A stretch of DNA of 64,000 bases from Adiantum capillus-veneris (Eukaryota; Streptophyta; Polypodiopsida; Polypodiales; Pteridaceae): the NCBI GenBank assembly GCA_014529385.2, contig CM043960.1, forward strand, positions 122,726,543-122,790,542, written 5' to 3'. The notes under the pieces were generated by a model, which was given only the letters and a program-made list of their open reading frames with translations, was not told the DNA's origin and searched no databases. Each line of letters begins with the position of its first letter. The stretch's first letter is position 1. Below, piece after piece: positions 11,122 through 23,137 of this stretch. Both the position numbers and the translations under genes were made by a program.

Positions 11122-11850
11122 ATGGAGGGTTACGAGATCAAACAGCCGATGGTCGTTAAAAGGGGATTACACATGCCGGAAGAGGTAGTTCGGGCGATGT
11201 ATTGCGAAGGGGAGCCGTTTGGTGCGGACCCATCGAGTCAGGTGACACTTGTTTCGGGAAACATTGGGAGTTCAGTTCGAGGTAAAGCGGTACCAGATAG
11301 AGTATGTGTGGAATTGACAAACACGGTATTGAGAGCATCGATGCAAGTGGTCATGAATGGAGTCAAGATAGCGGACGGGCAAGTATTGGGGTAGAGACAG
11401 CCCTGTTAAGGATCGATGTACGCGAGGATGTACTGACGTTTGACAAAGGAAGTCTCAGGGTTGGAACAGTAACTCCTCAAGGACGGTTATGCGGGAAGGA
11501 CAAAGGGCAAGGTGGCCTCGTATGGGACCCAAGAGAAGGTACCCAATGCTGGGATGCATTCGAATATGGAATGAACCACATGTGCAAAAGTGCAGAGATA
11601 ACAACATAGTGGAACTCGCTTGGTCGATGCAAGGCGAAGCCAGCGGGATTAGAGTTGTGTTCTGGTCTTAGTAGACGCATTGCAGGGAGACGTAGATTAC
11701 ACCTAATGGATTAGCAGGGGCTGATCCGAATGCAGGCCTTAGATGGCCGTTGGATTCCCCCACGATGGGGCGAATTACAAGAGGATGCGAGATGGGTTAG
11801 GTGTGCTCGACACAAGACCATGCGTACCAGGCAGCAAGGGACACATTTGG
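11122..11850 (+). pseudogene. Unrecognised gene family, copy B (inverted relative to A and C)
   Basis: Plus-strand frames 11122-11394, 11304-11609 and 11730-11966 carry the same family. Key match: GGLVWDPREGTQCWDAFEYG (about 11512-11571) against FIWDPGEGSQYWDAFNYG in copy C. Also MQALDGRWIPPRWGELQEDA (about 11730-11790) against MQAIHGHEIFPLRGELPEDA in copy A. The order of blocks agrees with the other copies, which supports one ancestral gene. A frame change near 11390 and TAG/TAA stops show that it is broken. Function unknown. Confidence 0.5.
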
Positions 11851-11871
11851 ATGGTCAGCAATGTACCACCA

Positions 11872-12877
11872 CGGAGATAAGAAGATTAGTATATTCTGTT
11901 GAGGAGAGTAGGGGATTGTATACTACTGAATCCCCTCAGTTTTGCAGAAACCTTGAAACTCCTTAGAGATGTACTCTCTTCCATTTCCAAAGCGGATAAA
12001 TTAGACGGGAAGATCGAGTTCACGGAAGGCAAGGATACAATAATCTTTGAAGCAGGCGAACACTTGAGACTTTTGATTCCAGAAGTACATTGTGTTGTAT
12101 CTACAAAATTCATCAACACTGCTCCATGGGAGATTAAGACAATGAACACGAGGCTAGACTAAGCCCGAGAGAGAATCGATGTGCGGATCTATAGTGGCTG
12201 GCACACTAGAAACCAATCCAAAAACACTGATAAGTGAGCGAGGGTATATCCTCCTCGACTCGATGAGCCAACACGGCTATAAGAACCGCAAGATATAAGA
12301 TAGGAGCACTTCGGCTCGCACATAAACCAAGTACGATGAGAATAGGGACGTAGTCCAACCTCCAAGCCAGTACCTGGCCACAAACGCAATGAGAAGCACT
12401 AGCTCACTCTGGCTTGGTTGAGACCAGGTGGTCTTACCCAAAAACCCTGCTGGGTATATGATTCCACAACCAGATGGAGATGCATTCAGGAGCCTTTAGC
12501 TCGTGGACCCCTCAACGACATACATACCATGGGCAGTGTCAACCCCGATCAAAAAGCCTGCTGCATACATTCAGAATCCAAGAAACAAAAGCCAGTGCTC
12601 GTTCAGCTGAGACCAGGCGGCATCCACAACACATCCCCTTGTGGGCGATATGAATCAAGGCGATGGTATGCAAATAGATACCCCTCAGTCTACCAACAAC
12701 CTGCTCTTCCTCAGCACTCAAAAACCTCTACCTGCTCAGACTCTGCTGATGTTATGATGATTCCACCTGTTTCCCAATGCAATGGTTCTATGCTCTACAA
12801 AGTTTTAGTGTTGGTTTCTTTGCAGCAGAAGGAAATTTATCTTTGGATTTGGGTGGAGATAAGAAGATTAGTATATT
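11872..12877. repeat. Segment flanked by a 23-nt direct repeat
   Basis: The same 23 bases (GGAGATAAGAAG, then ATTAGTATATT) occur at about 11873-11895 and about 12855-12877. The roughly 960 bp between them could be an insertion that duplicated its target, or the repeat could come from copied exon ends. No terminal inverted repeat was found. Confidence 0.45.
11899..12162 (+). other. Unrecognised open frame
   Basis: A clean 87-codon plus-strand frame whose second half (FAETLKLLRDVLSSISKADK, then DGKIEFTEGKDTIIFEAGEH) looks like real protein: an amphipathic helix, then alternating strands. I cannot assign a family. It sits just after copy B and inside the segment bounded by the 23-nt repeat, so it may be a captured exon. 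Confidence 0.35.
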
Positions 12878-13163
12878 GTGCGACATTGTAGGTGAAGTTT
12901 TGGAAGAAACATCCATCAATTATGTTCAACTAGATGCTAGGAATCACAATCATAACCTAAGAAGCATGGCCACTGTTGCTATCAAAGACATTGGCAAAGC
13001 TATAGTTATAGAACGTCTTGACAATGAATATAATCTTGGATTATGTGATCTCATAACGTCAAAACAACATAATACTCATGCTGATGGTAATGTCCTTGAT
13101 GAAGGTAACACGTCTATTTCTCTTATGATCTTCTTCTCAGACACAAAGTCAGGCTTGTTTTAG
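12777..13163 (+). other. Unrecognised open frame
   Basis: A 128-codon plus-strand frame beginning just before the second 23-nt repeat copy. The part after about 12835 (LSLDLGGDKKISILCDIVGE, then VAIKDIGKAIVIERLD) has protein-like composition, but I recognise no family. It may be one exon of a broken or captured gene. No promoter or splice evidence was worked out. Confidence 0.3.
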
Positions 13164-13496
13164 CTTAAAAGAGGTTCTGGACACATGATATCTGCTCTTG
13201 AGGAGCTACTAGAAGCTCCTTTAACAGATTATGAGAGGCAGTGAGAAGAGAACAGACTCAAAAATCGCCATTCGATGCAAAAGCTTGGCCTGACATCCTA
13301 AGTCGTCAGAACCAATGGAGAGCTTTCACACTCATGCATGAAGCCTAGGCGGAAGGCAATCATTTGTCTGTTGGCTATGCTGACAGATTTGGAGTGAAGG
13401 CCTGTAGATCAACATTTTGCCTAGTACCACATGCCTTCAAGATGCAATTGCAAGTGATTGCATCTGGAGTGTTGACCTTGCTTTGCGATCCCAAAG

Positions 13497-13890
13497 AATC
13501 TTGCGTAACACAGAAGATTACATCTGGAGAGACACCCTCATTTCGCATCCACCAAAAAAGCCCGGCACCTTAGCGCTGTGCCTATCAAGCAAATAGCGCA
13601 ATCAGTGCAATTACTAAAAATGCTTACAGTTTGCTGGCCCTGCCTCTGTTGGGCAAATCCCACAATCAGTGTGCATTCCAATATAGGACATCGGAGATTT
13701 TTCTGTATGAGCATCTTGCGTAACTCAGATGATTACATCTGGAGAGACGCCCTCATTTTGCATCGAGGGAAAATAGCGCATTCAATGCAATGGACTAAAA
13801 ATGCTTAGAGTTTGTTGGCCCTGCCCCTGTTGGGAAAATCGCACAATCAGTGTTCATTCCAATACAGGACATCCCAGACACCAAGTGCTT
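13497..13890. repeat. Tandem duplication, ~215-bp period (PPR units)
   Basis: The unit starting near 13497 (TCTTGCGTAACACAGAAG) recurs near 13712 (TCTTGCGTAACTCAGATG), and both continue through GATTACATCTGGAGAGAC and a TGGCCCTGCC block. Similarity fades after about 13880. Confidence 0.7.
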
Positions 13891-14177
13891 CAAGCAATCA
13901 TGTGGTTCCTTCTGAAGTACACCACATTTCAGCATTTGTGTAGTGCCATGTGCCTTGCAAACTACAAGCATAGGTGATTGCATCTAGAGAGATCCCTCGC
14001 TTTATATTCACTAAAAACAGTCCAGTGCTAGCTGGCTCTTCTCCTATCAGAAAAATCTTGCAATCAGTGCATTGCAAGAATGACCTCTTGGATACAAAGC
14101 TCCTCAGGCACTTTTTGTGCATTCTGAGAGAAGTACACCAGTGTAGACCAAGGAATTCCCAAACACGATCTCTTTTT

Positions 14178-14495
14178 CCAACAATCCCTAGCAAACTATA
14201 TGGAGAGAGATTGTCACTTTGCATCTGCCAAATAAAATCAAGAGCTTCTTGGCTCCTGCCTGGATTGGGCATATCGCATGATTAGTGTGTTGCAAGGGAC
14301 ACCCTTCCCGAGAGATTTCAAAACATGAATCTATGACCAACAATCCCTAACAAACTATATGGAGAGAGACCGTCACTTTGCATCTGCCAAAAACAATCAA
14401 GAGCTTCTTGGGTCCTGCCTAGATTGGGCATATCGCATGATTAGTGTGTTGCAAGGGACACGCTTCCCGACAGATTTCAGAACATGAATCTATGA
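14178..14495. repeat. Tandem duplication, 159-bp period (PPR units)
   Basis: 14178-14336 and 14337-14495 are nearly identical by eye. The period is exactly 53 codons, as expected for a duplication that kept the frame of a PPR array. Confidence 0.85.
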
Positions 14496-14690
14496 ACATT
14501 CCAAAAAGATACTGGAGACAAAATAAGAAGCAGCTGGCAATGAGCAGTTTGGGAAAGAAGACATCCTCTAAAGAGACCCAAACCACTTTCAAAAATAGTT
14601 TGATTGATCTCGACTTTTTTCACCATTTGCACACACTCCAATAGCAGAGTAGTTGCTTCCAAGCATGGCATGCAAAAACTGTCACCATAA

Positions 14691-14743
14691 GTGCCTCCTT
14701 ATGCTATGTAAGCCCCAGGTGCATACATAGCATAAGGAGGCAC
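14691..14743. repeat. Perfect 20-bp inverted repeat with 13-nt loop
   Basis: GTGCCTCCTTATGCTATGTA at 14691-14710 is the exact reverse complement of 14724-14743, with 13 bases between. It would form a strong hairpin in DNA or RNA. It lies between the PPR relic and family copy C. Confidence 0.9.
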
Positions 14744-14949
14744 AATACACTGAACACGGGCTCCACAAGAGCCCAAGAGCAAACTAGGGCCGGGTGCAGC
14801 CCCCAGCTAGGATGGCTTGCGGCTCCAACTGGCCCGCTCAGGGCTCTGACTGCCACTTGCACACATCCCCCACCGTGGGACTGCTCAATGTCTGCACTCG
14901 CAACCTGTGACGACAAGGACGCAACCCCACTCTAGGCTGCCCCGAGACC

Positions 14950-17940
14950 TGTACATGCGTATGAATCAGCCCTGTTTTTATCGTTTGGCCGTGTTGCATT
15001 CCTTACGCTGCTTATCACCTACGTGCCTTGATTGTGACTACCAAGCCCTTCGAGCACCAACCGTATCAAGAAAGCTACTATCATGAGTGTGCCCACTCTA
15101 CCTAATTGGGGGTCCCATGCCCTATTTCGCATCTTTCGAAGTCGATCACTCTGATTGTTCATGCGTCTTCCTGCCCCAGACAGTGTACTCGCTGTTCTCT
15201 GTCTAGTCTCATTCTGGTTCAGCATAACCTGCTGCCTGGCTGTGCCCGCCAGCTGATATATACTAGTCCGTGTGATTACCAGGCCCCTCGATTCGTGTTT
15301 ATCCTGCTCATCTCCTATTCGTCCAGCATGTTTTTCCCTAGGGGGAATCCATCGGCCATCTGTGGCCTACATTCGAGTCATTACCTTCTGATCCATTAGG
15401 AGCAATACTGGTATTTTTACCTCCTGTCTATCAAGACGGGAAAACGACCCTAATCCTTTTGACTTAGACTTGCACCGGCCAAGTGCATTTCCTCGTGCTA
15501 TTATATCTGCACCTCCACACATGCATGTTGTTCCATAATTGAACGCATCCCAGTATTGGGAACCTTCTCCAGGGTCCCATATGAAGTCACAGTGCGCATT
15601 CACCTTCCCTATCAATTGAGTTCAAGGGTCAGTCATCATGATGACGAGACCTCGGTTGTCCTTCCCTTCATGCCCACCAACGGCTTTGCATGTCTTCACC
15701 ATCAGCGGGCCCTTTTTGGCTCCATTGACTAACCAGTTAGGAGACTCATTAGTCCAGCAGTCACGTTGCCCTGACCACCTTCCGTGAATTTGATCGGTGC
15801 CCATTTCAATCAGCACCACAGTGCCTCCGCTCAGGGTACAACAAACAGTTTCCCGACCGTCTGCATCTCTAGTCAGGCGGGTCTGAGACCCCCATCTTTC
15901 CATGCCAGCCTCAGTGCTGCCCTGCACCCACTGAGCATTAGTACCCAGTACAAGAAAACGAGCATAGTAATCGTTCCAGGTTCGATATTCCAAAACCCCC
16001 ATGCCCTTACATTTTTGAGAAAAAATTCGGCCATAATTCTGTTATGTTCCCGTATCTCGCTTGACTCTCTAACCCGGACTACGGTAGTCAATGCTATTTG
16101 GGCCAGTAATAATGTCGCGCGCTGTCTCGCAGGACACCTCAATAGAGTGGGCATCCAGCCCTCTAAAAGCATCATGTCTGGCCCATCCGACCAAGCTCGG
16201 AGACTCCAGCTGCACTCAACCAAGCTTCACGCATCTCTAGCCAACGCGTCCCTCGTCGAGGGTACCATAGTCAAGAACTGGCTATTCGTGTCCTCTTCAG
16301 TTCCATACAGGTTCGTCCCCGATAGGGCCTGCTTCTTCCAACCGAGTTGTATCCTTATGGCGACTGACCTCTGTGGATCCGCCCCACATAGCTTAGGTCT
16401 CGCAAACAACCCACAAGACCGCTTCGAAAAAATTCTCCGTCGAATCTCCATAACCCCCGCTGAGGTCCGATCACTGTGCATTACTGTTAGGTCATGCCCC
16501 CAATCTTGTCCTGCTGTTTCTTGCACATCAATGTCTGTTCGCATCGGAATCACACCCATCACCTCTGGCAACTCACTGCTCATTCCACTCGAATGCGGGG
16601 AATCTGACCACCATTTCCAAGCATCCCCACAACTCTCTTTACCACACGTGCCCCAAGACAGTTTGCTCATAGCTGGCGTTCCTGCATCCCTGACCATCCT
16701 CGGGTCAAGGCTACTCGTACCTGTACTATAACTACCATCGGTGGATGGGTTCGGCATCAAGCACGTCCCCCACCTCAGCGACATACGATTGGTTATACGC
16801 GTATCAACTGGCCCTTCCTAGCCCACATCCCTTACATTCAGGTCGCGTCCTAGCATCACGACATCCATGCAACGCTCTAGGTTCACCGTCTCATCCTGAC
16901 TTGACGGGCTGCCCAACCTCAACTCCTTGCATGCCCGAGGCATAACGCCAATGATCTCCATAGCCCCGTTCTCGGGCACAAAGGAGGCAGCCAGCTGTAG
17001 TTCACCTTGCGACACATATTTCGCCCTTTCCCCATCACGTGGGAAGTAGGAGGCAGCAAGGTCTACATGGTGTTTCTCTTCCGCCTCTTCATGCATTTCA
17101 TTGTTGCCTCGGCATCAAGAACGTCCCCCGCCTCAGCGACATACGATTGGTTATACGCGTATCAACTGGCCGTTCCCCCGCATCCCTTACATTCAGGTCG
17201 CGTCCTAGCATCATGACATCCATGCAACGCTCCAAGTTCACCGTCTCATTCTGACTTGACGGGCTGCCCAACCTCAACTCCTCGCATGCCCGAGGCATAA
17301 CGCCAATGATCTCCACAGCCCCGTTCTCGGGCACAAAGGAGGCAGCCAACTGTAGTTCATCTTGCGACACATATTTCGCCCTTTCCCCATCACGTGGGAA
17401 GTAGGAGGCAGCAAGGTCTACCTGGTTTTCTCTTCTGCCTCTTCATGCATTCATTGCTGCCCATTTCGTATGGCCCACTGGCCACCAAATTCCGAAAGCC
17501 TGGTTTACCAGGAATACCGCAAAATTTCACATCCACCCTACTGGCATCACCGGAGGCCTCATCCAGCCTTACATCTTGCCAATTTCCATATTCTAGCACA
17601 AGCATCAGTCCATTCAGTCCTGCCAGCACTTGCTTCGCCCCGTCATGCGGGGAATATACATCAACCCGATCCGCTTGGTACTCCTCTTCGCTTTCTTCAT
17701 TGGTACAATACTCACCATTTAAGTACGGCTCGCACGGCTCACAGGCCAACAACTCCCCATCCAACAGGGCATGACTAGCACCACTTCCGGTTCCTGCATC
17801 TCTTCTTCCCCGAAATAGGCATCAACGTAGCCAGGGAACATTGCATCCAGCACCAATTCTTCCTCGCCCATTTCTTCCTCATAACACTTATCCACCATAC
17901 TTCCTTCTCCTTCATCCACACACAAAGCATCCGTACTCAT
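14950..17940 (-). pseudogene. Unrecognised gene family, copy C (longest copy)
   Basis: Read on the minus strand from an ATG at about 17940, just below a (GA)n tract. An acidic N-terminus (MSTDALCVDEGEGSMVDKC onward) is followed by 17764-17390, a duplicated block (17370-17098 and 17096-16818), 16784-16227 (186 codons), 16223-15873, 16002-15622 and 15615-15367. Blocks match copies A and B in order. Features: acidic start, Trp/Gly-rich middle (WGTCGKESCGDAWKWW) and a conserved WDPGEGSQYWDAFNYG motif. No enzyme signature is recognised. Frame changes between blocks mean it is decayed or has unmodelled introns. It could be a fern-specific family or an unknown mobile-element protein. Confidence 0.5.
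16751..17462. repeat. 358-bp tandem duplication inside copy C
   Basis: 16751-17108 recurs at 17109-17462 with only scattered differences by eye (for example ACGTCCCCCACC against ACGTCCCCCGCC). It duplicates the block encoding ELQLAASFVPENGA to NLERCMDVVMLGRDLNVRD. Confidence 0.9.
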
Positions 17941-17941
17941 C

Positions 17942-17945
<4 letters not shown>

Positions 17946-18009
<64 letters not shown>
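17946..18009. repeat. (GA)n microsatellite
   Basis: A GA tract of about 64 bases immediately upstream of the predicted start of copy C. On the minus strand it is a CT tract in the 5' flank. Confidence 0.95.
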
Positions 18010-18012
<3 letters not shown>

Positions 18013-18915
18013 GTACCTGCCTTTACTTCAGAGCAGAATAGATTGCGAGAAGAGCAGGTTGAATAAAGCAGAAGAAACTGACGTCGAGTGCAGAGAAAGA
18101 GTGAGAAAGTGGGAGAAAGAAAAGTCACGATCTAAAGTCGCGATCTCATTTGTGTCTTTTCGCTAACGTGGCATAGCTCTCCTTTCAGCTTTCAAAAAAT
18201 AGTCTTTGGGCTAACTGCCCTAAAAATGTGTTTACATGCATTTGAAAGCTTTTCTAATGTGATACTGGGTTTCAAATATGGGGGACAATGTATGCATTGT
18301 AAATAATCATGTTTATGTGTCAACAGTCTTGCACATGTACATGCCTCAATATGGTGTCAAAGCCTTTAGATATGGTGCTAGTTTGGTTATCAAGGATCAA
18401 GCCTTAAAAAATTGATATATTTTAAAGTCCATTTGGCATTTTTCCCATGAAAAATGTCCGTCGGGGGTCAAAATTGGCCAAACTAGCCCTAAAAGGGTCA
18501 AAAAATGGTCAAAATGATGTGAAAAGGCAAAAATTTGCCACCGCTCATGGCTACCTAAGTATTCAATCTGAGGGTGTGTGTGTGGGAGAAAACATGAGCA
18601 CTTTCACCTCTCTATGTGGGGTCTATGTGGAAGAGAAAGCAGGGTTTCTACATGTGCTCCTATGTAATCCCATCTTATTCCCATCCTGTTTTTGATTGTG
18701 TGGAGGAGTGAATGATAGTTTCTTCTCTTCAATTTTTCACTTGGGAGAGTCTATGAAATTTCTAAGGTTTGCATGGATGTGTGTGTGCGAGGAATTTAGA
18801 AAAGAAGGTGTGTCTTTCTGCAAGACTATACATGTCCCTGTATCCGTGCCACTAGATGTGCATGCTCTATCTCCAATGATTGTTGATTTGTAGGTGGCAA
18901 TTTATTTCAACCATA
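18010..18915. other. Unassigned stretch
   Basis: No recognised gene. Short plus-strand frames (18447-18695, 18696-18893) have no motif I know. Confidence 0.35.
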
Positions 18916-19594
18916 CTAGATTATGTGCAGGCAACTCCAAAATGCACCTTGTGCGAAGGGTACTCGACACCTCAAATCTCCCAATGATCCCCCATTATAG
19001 TTTGGAAATATAGTGATCCAAGGGGCCTTTGTAGTAAAATTGATGCATTTGACAATGGAGGGATGCAATGTTTGCATCCCCTGCTTTGTTTGGAGGTTAT
19101 CAAACTTTGCTTTTGCCCCTCCCTTATAGCATTTGTGTATGTAATTGATGTGTTCTAGAAAGAAGGATATGCTTTTAATGGTATACAAGTTGCTGACACC
19201 AAACGAACCTACTCCAATCTTGGGATCCTCCACTAAGGCTTCGTGGGGAATGCCAATCAAATGTTCACACTTACCATTCAAATTTTTCTGCATTAATGTT
19301 CCCAGGCTAGCATTCGATCGTCCATCGATACTCAGGGAGCCACTACCAATGGCTTCCCATGCATCTTGCACCATCTTCATTCTCTTGGGCAAAGTGGACT
19401 GATCCTCAAATTTCACTCTCTTTATATTTGTCTTCTATTCCTCCCTCTGGTTGTTCCATAGCTTGACTTTGGCCATATTGTAAGTGGAAGGAATGTCTTC
19501 TTTTTAAATCTTTGCAATATATCTTCATGCTGCCATGAACCATTCTAACATTATGATATACACTACAATGTGTTGTGAAAATATCAACGCGCAT
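18916..19594 (-). pseudogene. Possible protein-kinase N-lobe relic
   Basis: The minus frame 19416-18916 contains DPKIGVGSFGVSNLYTIK, which resembles a kinase glycine loop, then LHPSIVKCINFTTKAPWITI and FPNYNGGSLGDL, which resemble the segment from beta-4 to the hinge of a kinase. The usual catalytic lysine and helix C glutamate are not clear, and the frame ends soon after the hinge. The upstream frame 19594-19406 is unassigned. If the reading is right, this is the front half of a Ser/Thr kinase, captured or decayed. Confidence is low because only loose motif similarity supports it. Confidence 0.35.
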
Positions 19595-19786
19595 ATCGAT
19601 GCTCTAAATTTTTTTTAAAAAATAAACAGTATCAATGTAAGCATCGTTATCAACATTGGCTTCGTATCATTGGTACACATGCTAGTATTTTTCCCGTCGA
19701 AATCTGCACTGTCTTTGATAACGGTGTGAGCGGGATGGAAATACACACAACGCCTCTGTAATCACCCAACACACACTCTTGGAATG

Positions 19787-21000
<1,214 letters not shown>

Positions 21001-21360
21001 AGTGGCATCGGTGGAGCAGATAGGAGAGGATGCTGATTTGGAAGTCGTTGAGGTGGTGCCAGACGAGCCTAGCATTGCTACTCTGTATGGGATGCATGCG
21101 GAGGACCTAAAAAATGAAACGCCTAAATGGAGAGCTCTATATAGACATAGGGAGTTATGCTCAGTTCTATGAGGATGAGAGAGAGACCTCTTAAATCCAT
21201 AAACACTGTATTTGAGAAATTTTTCTTCTTTTTATAATATATATTGTATTCACGTGGAGTTTTAACCATTCTTGCCTATATGCTATACTTGAGAAAGGCA
21301 AATTGTGATTAATCAAATTATAACTTGTTCAGATTTAATGTTCGCGTGTTTAATGCAGGT

Positions 21361-22720
21361 ATGGATGATGATCAATTTCTTTCTTCTCTGTCACCCGAGC
21401 AAAGGAGGTGGTACGTGGAGCGTCATCACTTTAGAGCACCGTCACGTTGTTTCACTCCTTCAGCGTCTCCTTCTGTTTCAGAGAGATTAGCCGCTCCAAG
21501 AGTTCGGTGTCTACTAGGTAGACAATCTACATACTTTTCTAGGCACCGATGCTCTAGTGGTGGCGACGACGGTTGCTGTGGAGATATCACCCGTTGATGC
21601 TTTGACACCACCTCGTAGTCGACGAGGCTCCTTACCTTCCCCTTCTTTGCCCGCCCCCACACCAACCACAACATCGCCATCTACTCCAGGTTTTGTGCGC
21701 CTATCGGCCGTTCTTGGCTACACACCACGCGCTACTCCTCCGGGAGTCAGTCCAATCGACACTCCTTGCTTTGGAAGGAGACACCTGTCACCCGTACCCC
21801 CATCGAGGTGCCACTCAAGACGCCACTTGAGACCCCTGTCGAGACACCCAGGTTCACACATCACAGGCGAGAGGGATTTCCGTACGCTGTCGACATCAGT
21901 AGTGGCATCATCATGGACGATGATGACAAGAAGATAATTTCCCGCATGCACGACCTTTGCTCTCTGGTGTTTTGACCATACATACTAAACACTTGGAGTG
22001 AAGTGCCAAATGAATTAAAAGACAGAGTCATCAGCATGCTACATGACAAGTTTCCCGTGTCAAGTCAGGATGAGCACTTCAATGAAGACCCGATGAAGGT
22101 GCGGATGCACGAATACTGCAAGCACAAGCGTTCTAAAGTGCGAAAAGCAATAAAGTATGGGTGGAACAGGCCAGATCGGCTAGCCAAAGAATATTGGAAG
22201 AATGAAAAGCGAGCAGCATGCGAGAATCCTGACAAGTGGAAGCAACAAAAGGAGGCAGCCAAAGCGCAAGTAGAGGCAGGGAGCTCGCACCACTTGGGGA
22301 GTGGTGGGTGGGCATCATTTGAGGCCGGTTTTATAAGTGTTTTTGCATTGCCCTTTAGGTTTGGTAGTTATTGATAATTGTACTTTTAAATTCTAACATA
22401 ATGTATTCTTTGTATGTTTTAAAGAGTGGTCTATGACAGGACGTGACCCCACACCGTACGAGCGCGAGTATGCGGGCAGAAAGGGCCTGAATGCCCTTAT
22501 GAACATTCTCAGTTCTCTCTCCGACATGGTTATTATTTCACCTTACTCGCTTACATTTGTTGTATTTTAATAAGATAAAAAATAAATTGTTTTGTAATTA
22601 TATTTATACTTACAAAAAGTCTTATTGTTTTTTTTGCAGAATCAGGTAGATACGTCGCTTTGACACGATGAGACGTCTGATTAGATGATATCAGTCTAGC
22701 CGTTGGTGCAGTCAAAGCTG
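21361..22720 (+). pseudogene. CACTA second-gene protein (TNPA/plant transposase type)
   Basis: It starts at an ATG giving MDDDQFLSSLSPEQRRWYVE. Proline- and threonine-rich sequence follows across frame changes near 21560-21780 (for example TPLETPVETPRF). The conserved core is VPNELKDRVISMLHDKFPV (about 22000-22055), then PMKVRMHEYCKHKRSKVRKA (about 22092-22150), then GWA. After a gap that may be an intron (about 22375-22425) comes GRDPTPYEREYAGRKGLNAL (about 22440-22500). This matches the DNA-binding accessory proteins of plant CACTA elements (family Transposase_24), which bind subterminal repeats. Frame changes show decay. Confidence 0.7.
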
Positions 22721-23137
22721 ATCCATGCTAGAAAGTGGTCTATGCCAAGCAAAGGCTGCAGGCAGGTGCAGTGTAGAAGGCTAGGGCATGTACAAAGGCC
22801 CTAGGCAGCCAAAGGGTAGCGGAAATGTATGTCTAAAGCGATGTTTGAGACCAAAAGAGCTAAAGGATGGTCCATATGGGATGAGAGATCAAGATGCCCA
22901 AAGTGCCAAGTTAGTGCTCTAGTATGAAGGGTTTGATGTGCTCTAGAAGCCGGTCCAAACAGCTCGTCAAATGGAGCTTCGATGCTCACGATATTGCAGT
23001 TCAAAGATAGAAGGTTTAGAAAATCCCCGACGGGCAAGGCAGCTGAGGACAGGTTGCCCAGGATGATGTTAGTGGATGCATGTCTAGACCCCAAATTATT
23101 GAGCACGCATGTCTTCTCGAATTGCAAATCACAGCTC

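Larger units (their letters stand above)
13360..14670 (-). pseudogene. PPR gene relic with internal tandem duplications
   Basis: Minus-strand frames contain recurring plant PPR phrases. LIVGFAQQRQGQQTVSIF (about 13650-13600) corresponds to the usual N-A-L-I-x-G-Y-A-Q-x-G-x-x-x-x-A-L block. GRSQEALDFIWQMQSDNLSP (about 14255-14200) and GISLDAITYACSLQ (about 13985-13945) are further PPR helices. Blocks repeat with shifted frames and many stops. PPR proteins edit or process organelle RNA. No N-terminal targeting sequence or DYW/E domain is visible, and two DNA-level duplications inside the array mark ongoing decay. Confidence 0.72.

Noticed and set aside
19561-19570. CACTACAATG as the 5' end of the CACTA element
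   Set aside because: It shares only eight bases with the 3' terminus and no 3-bp target duplication matches; kept as an open possibility only.
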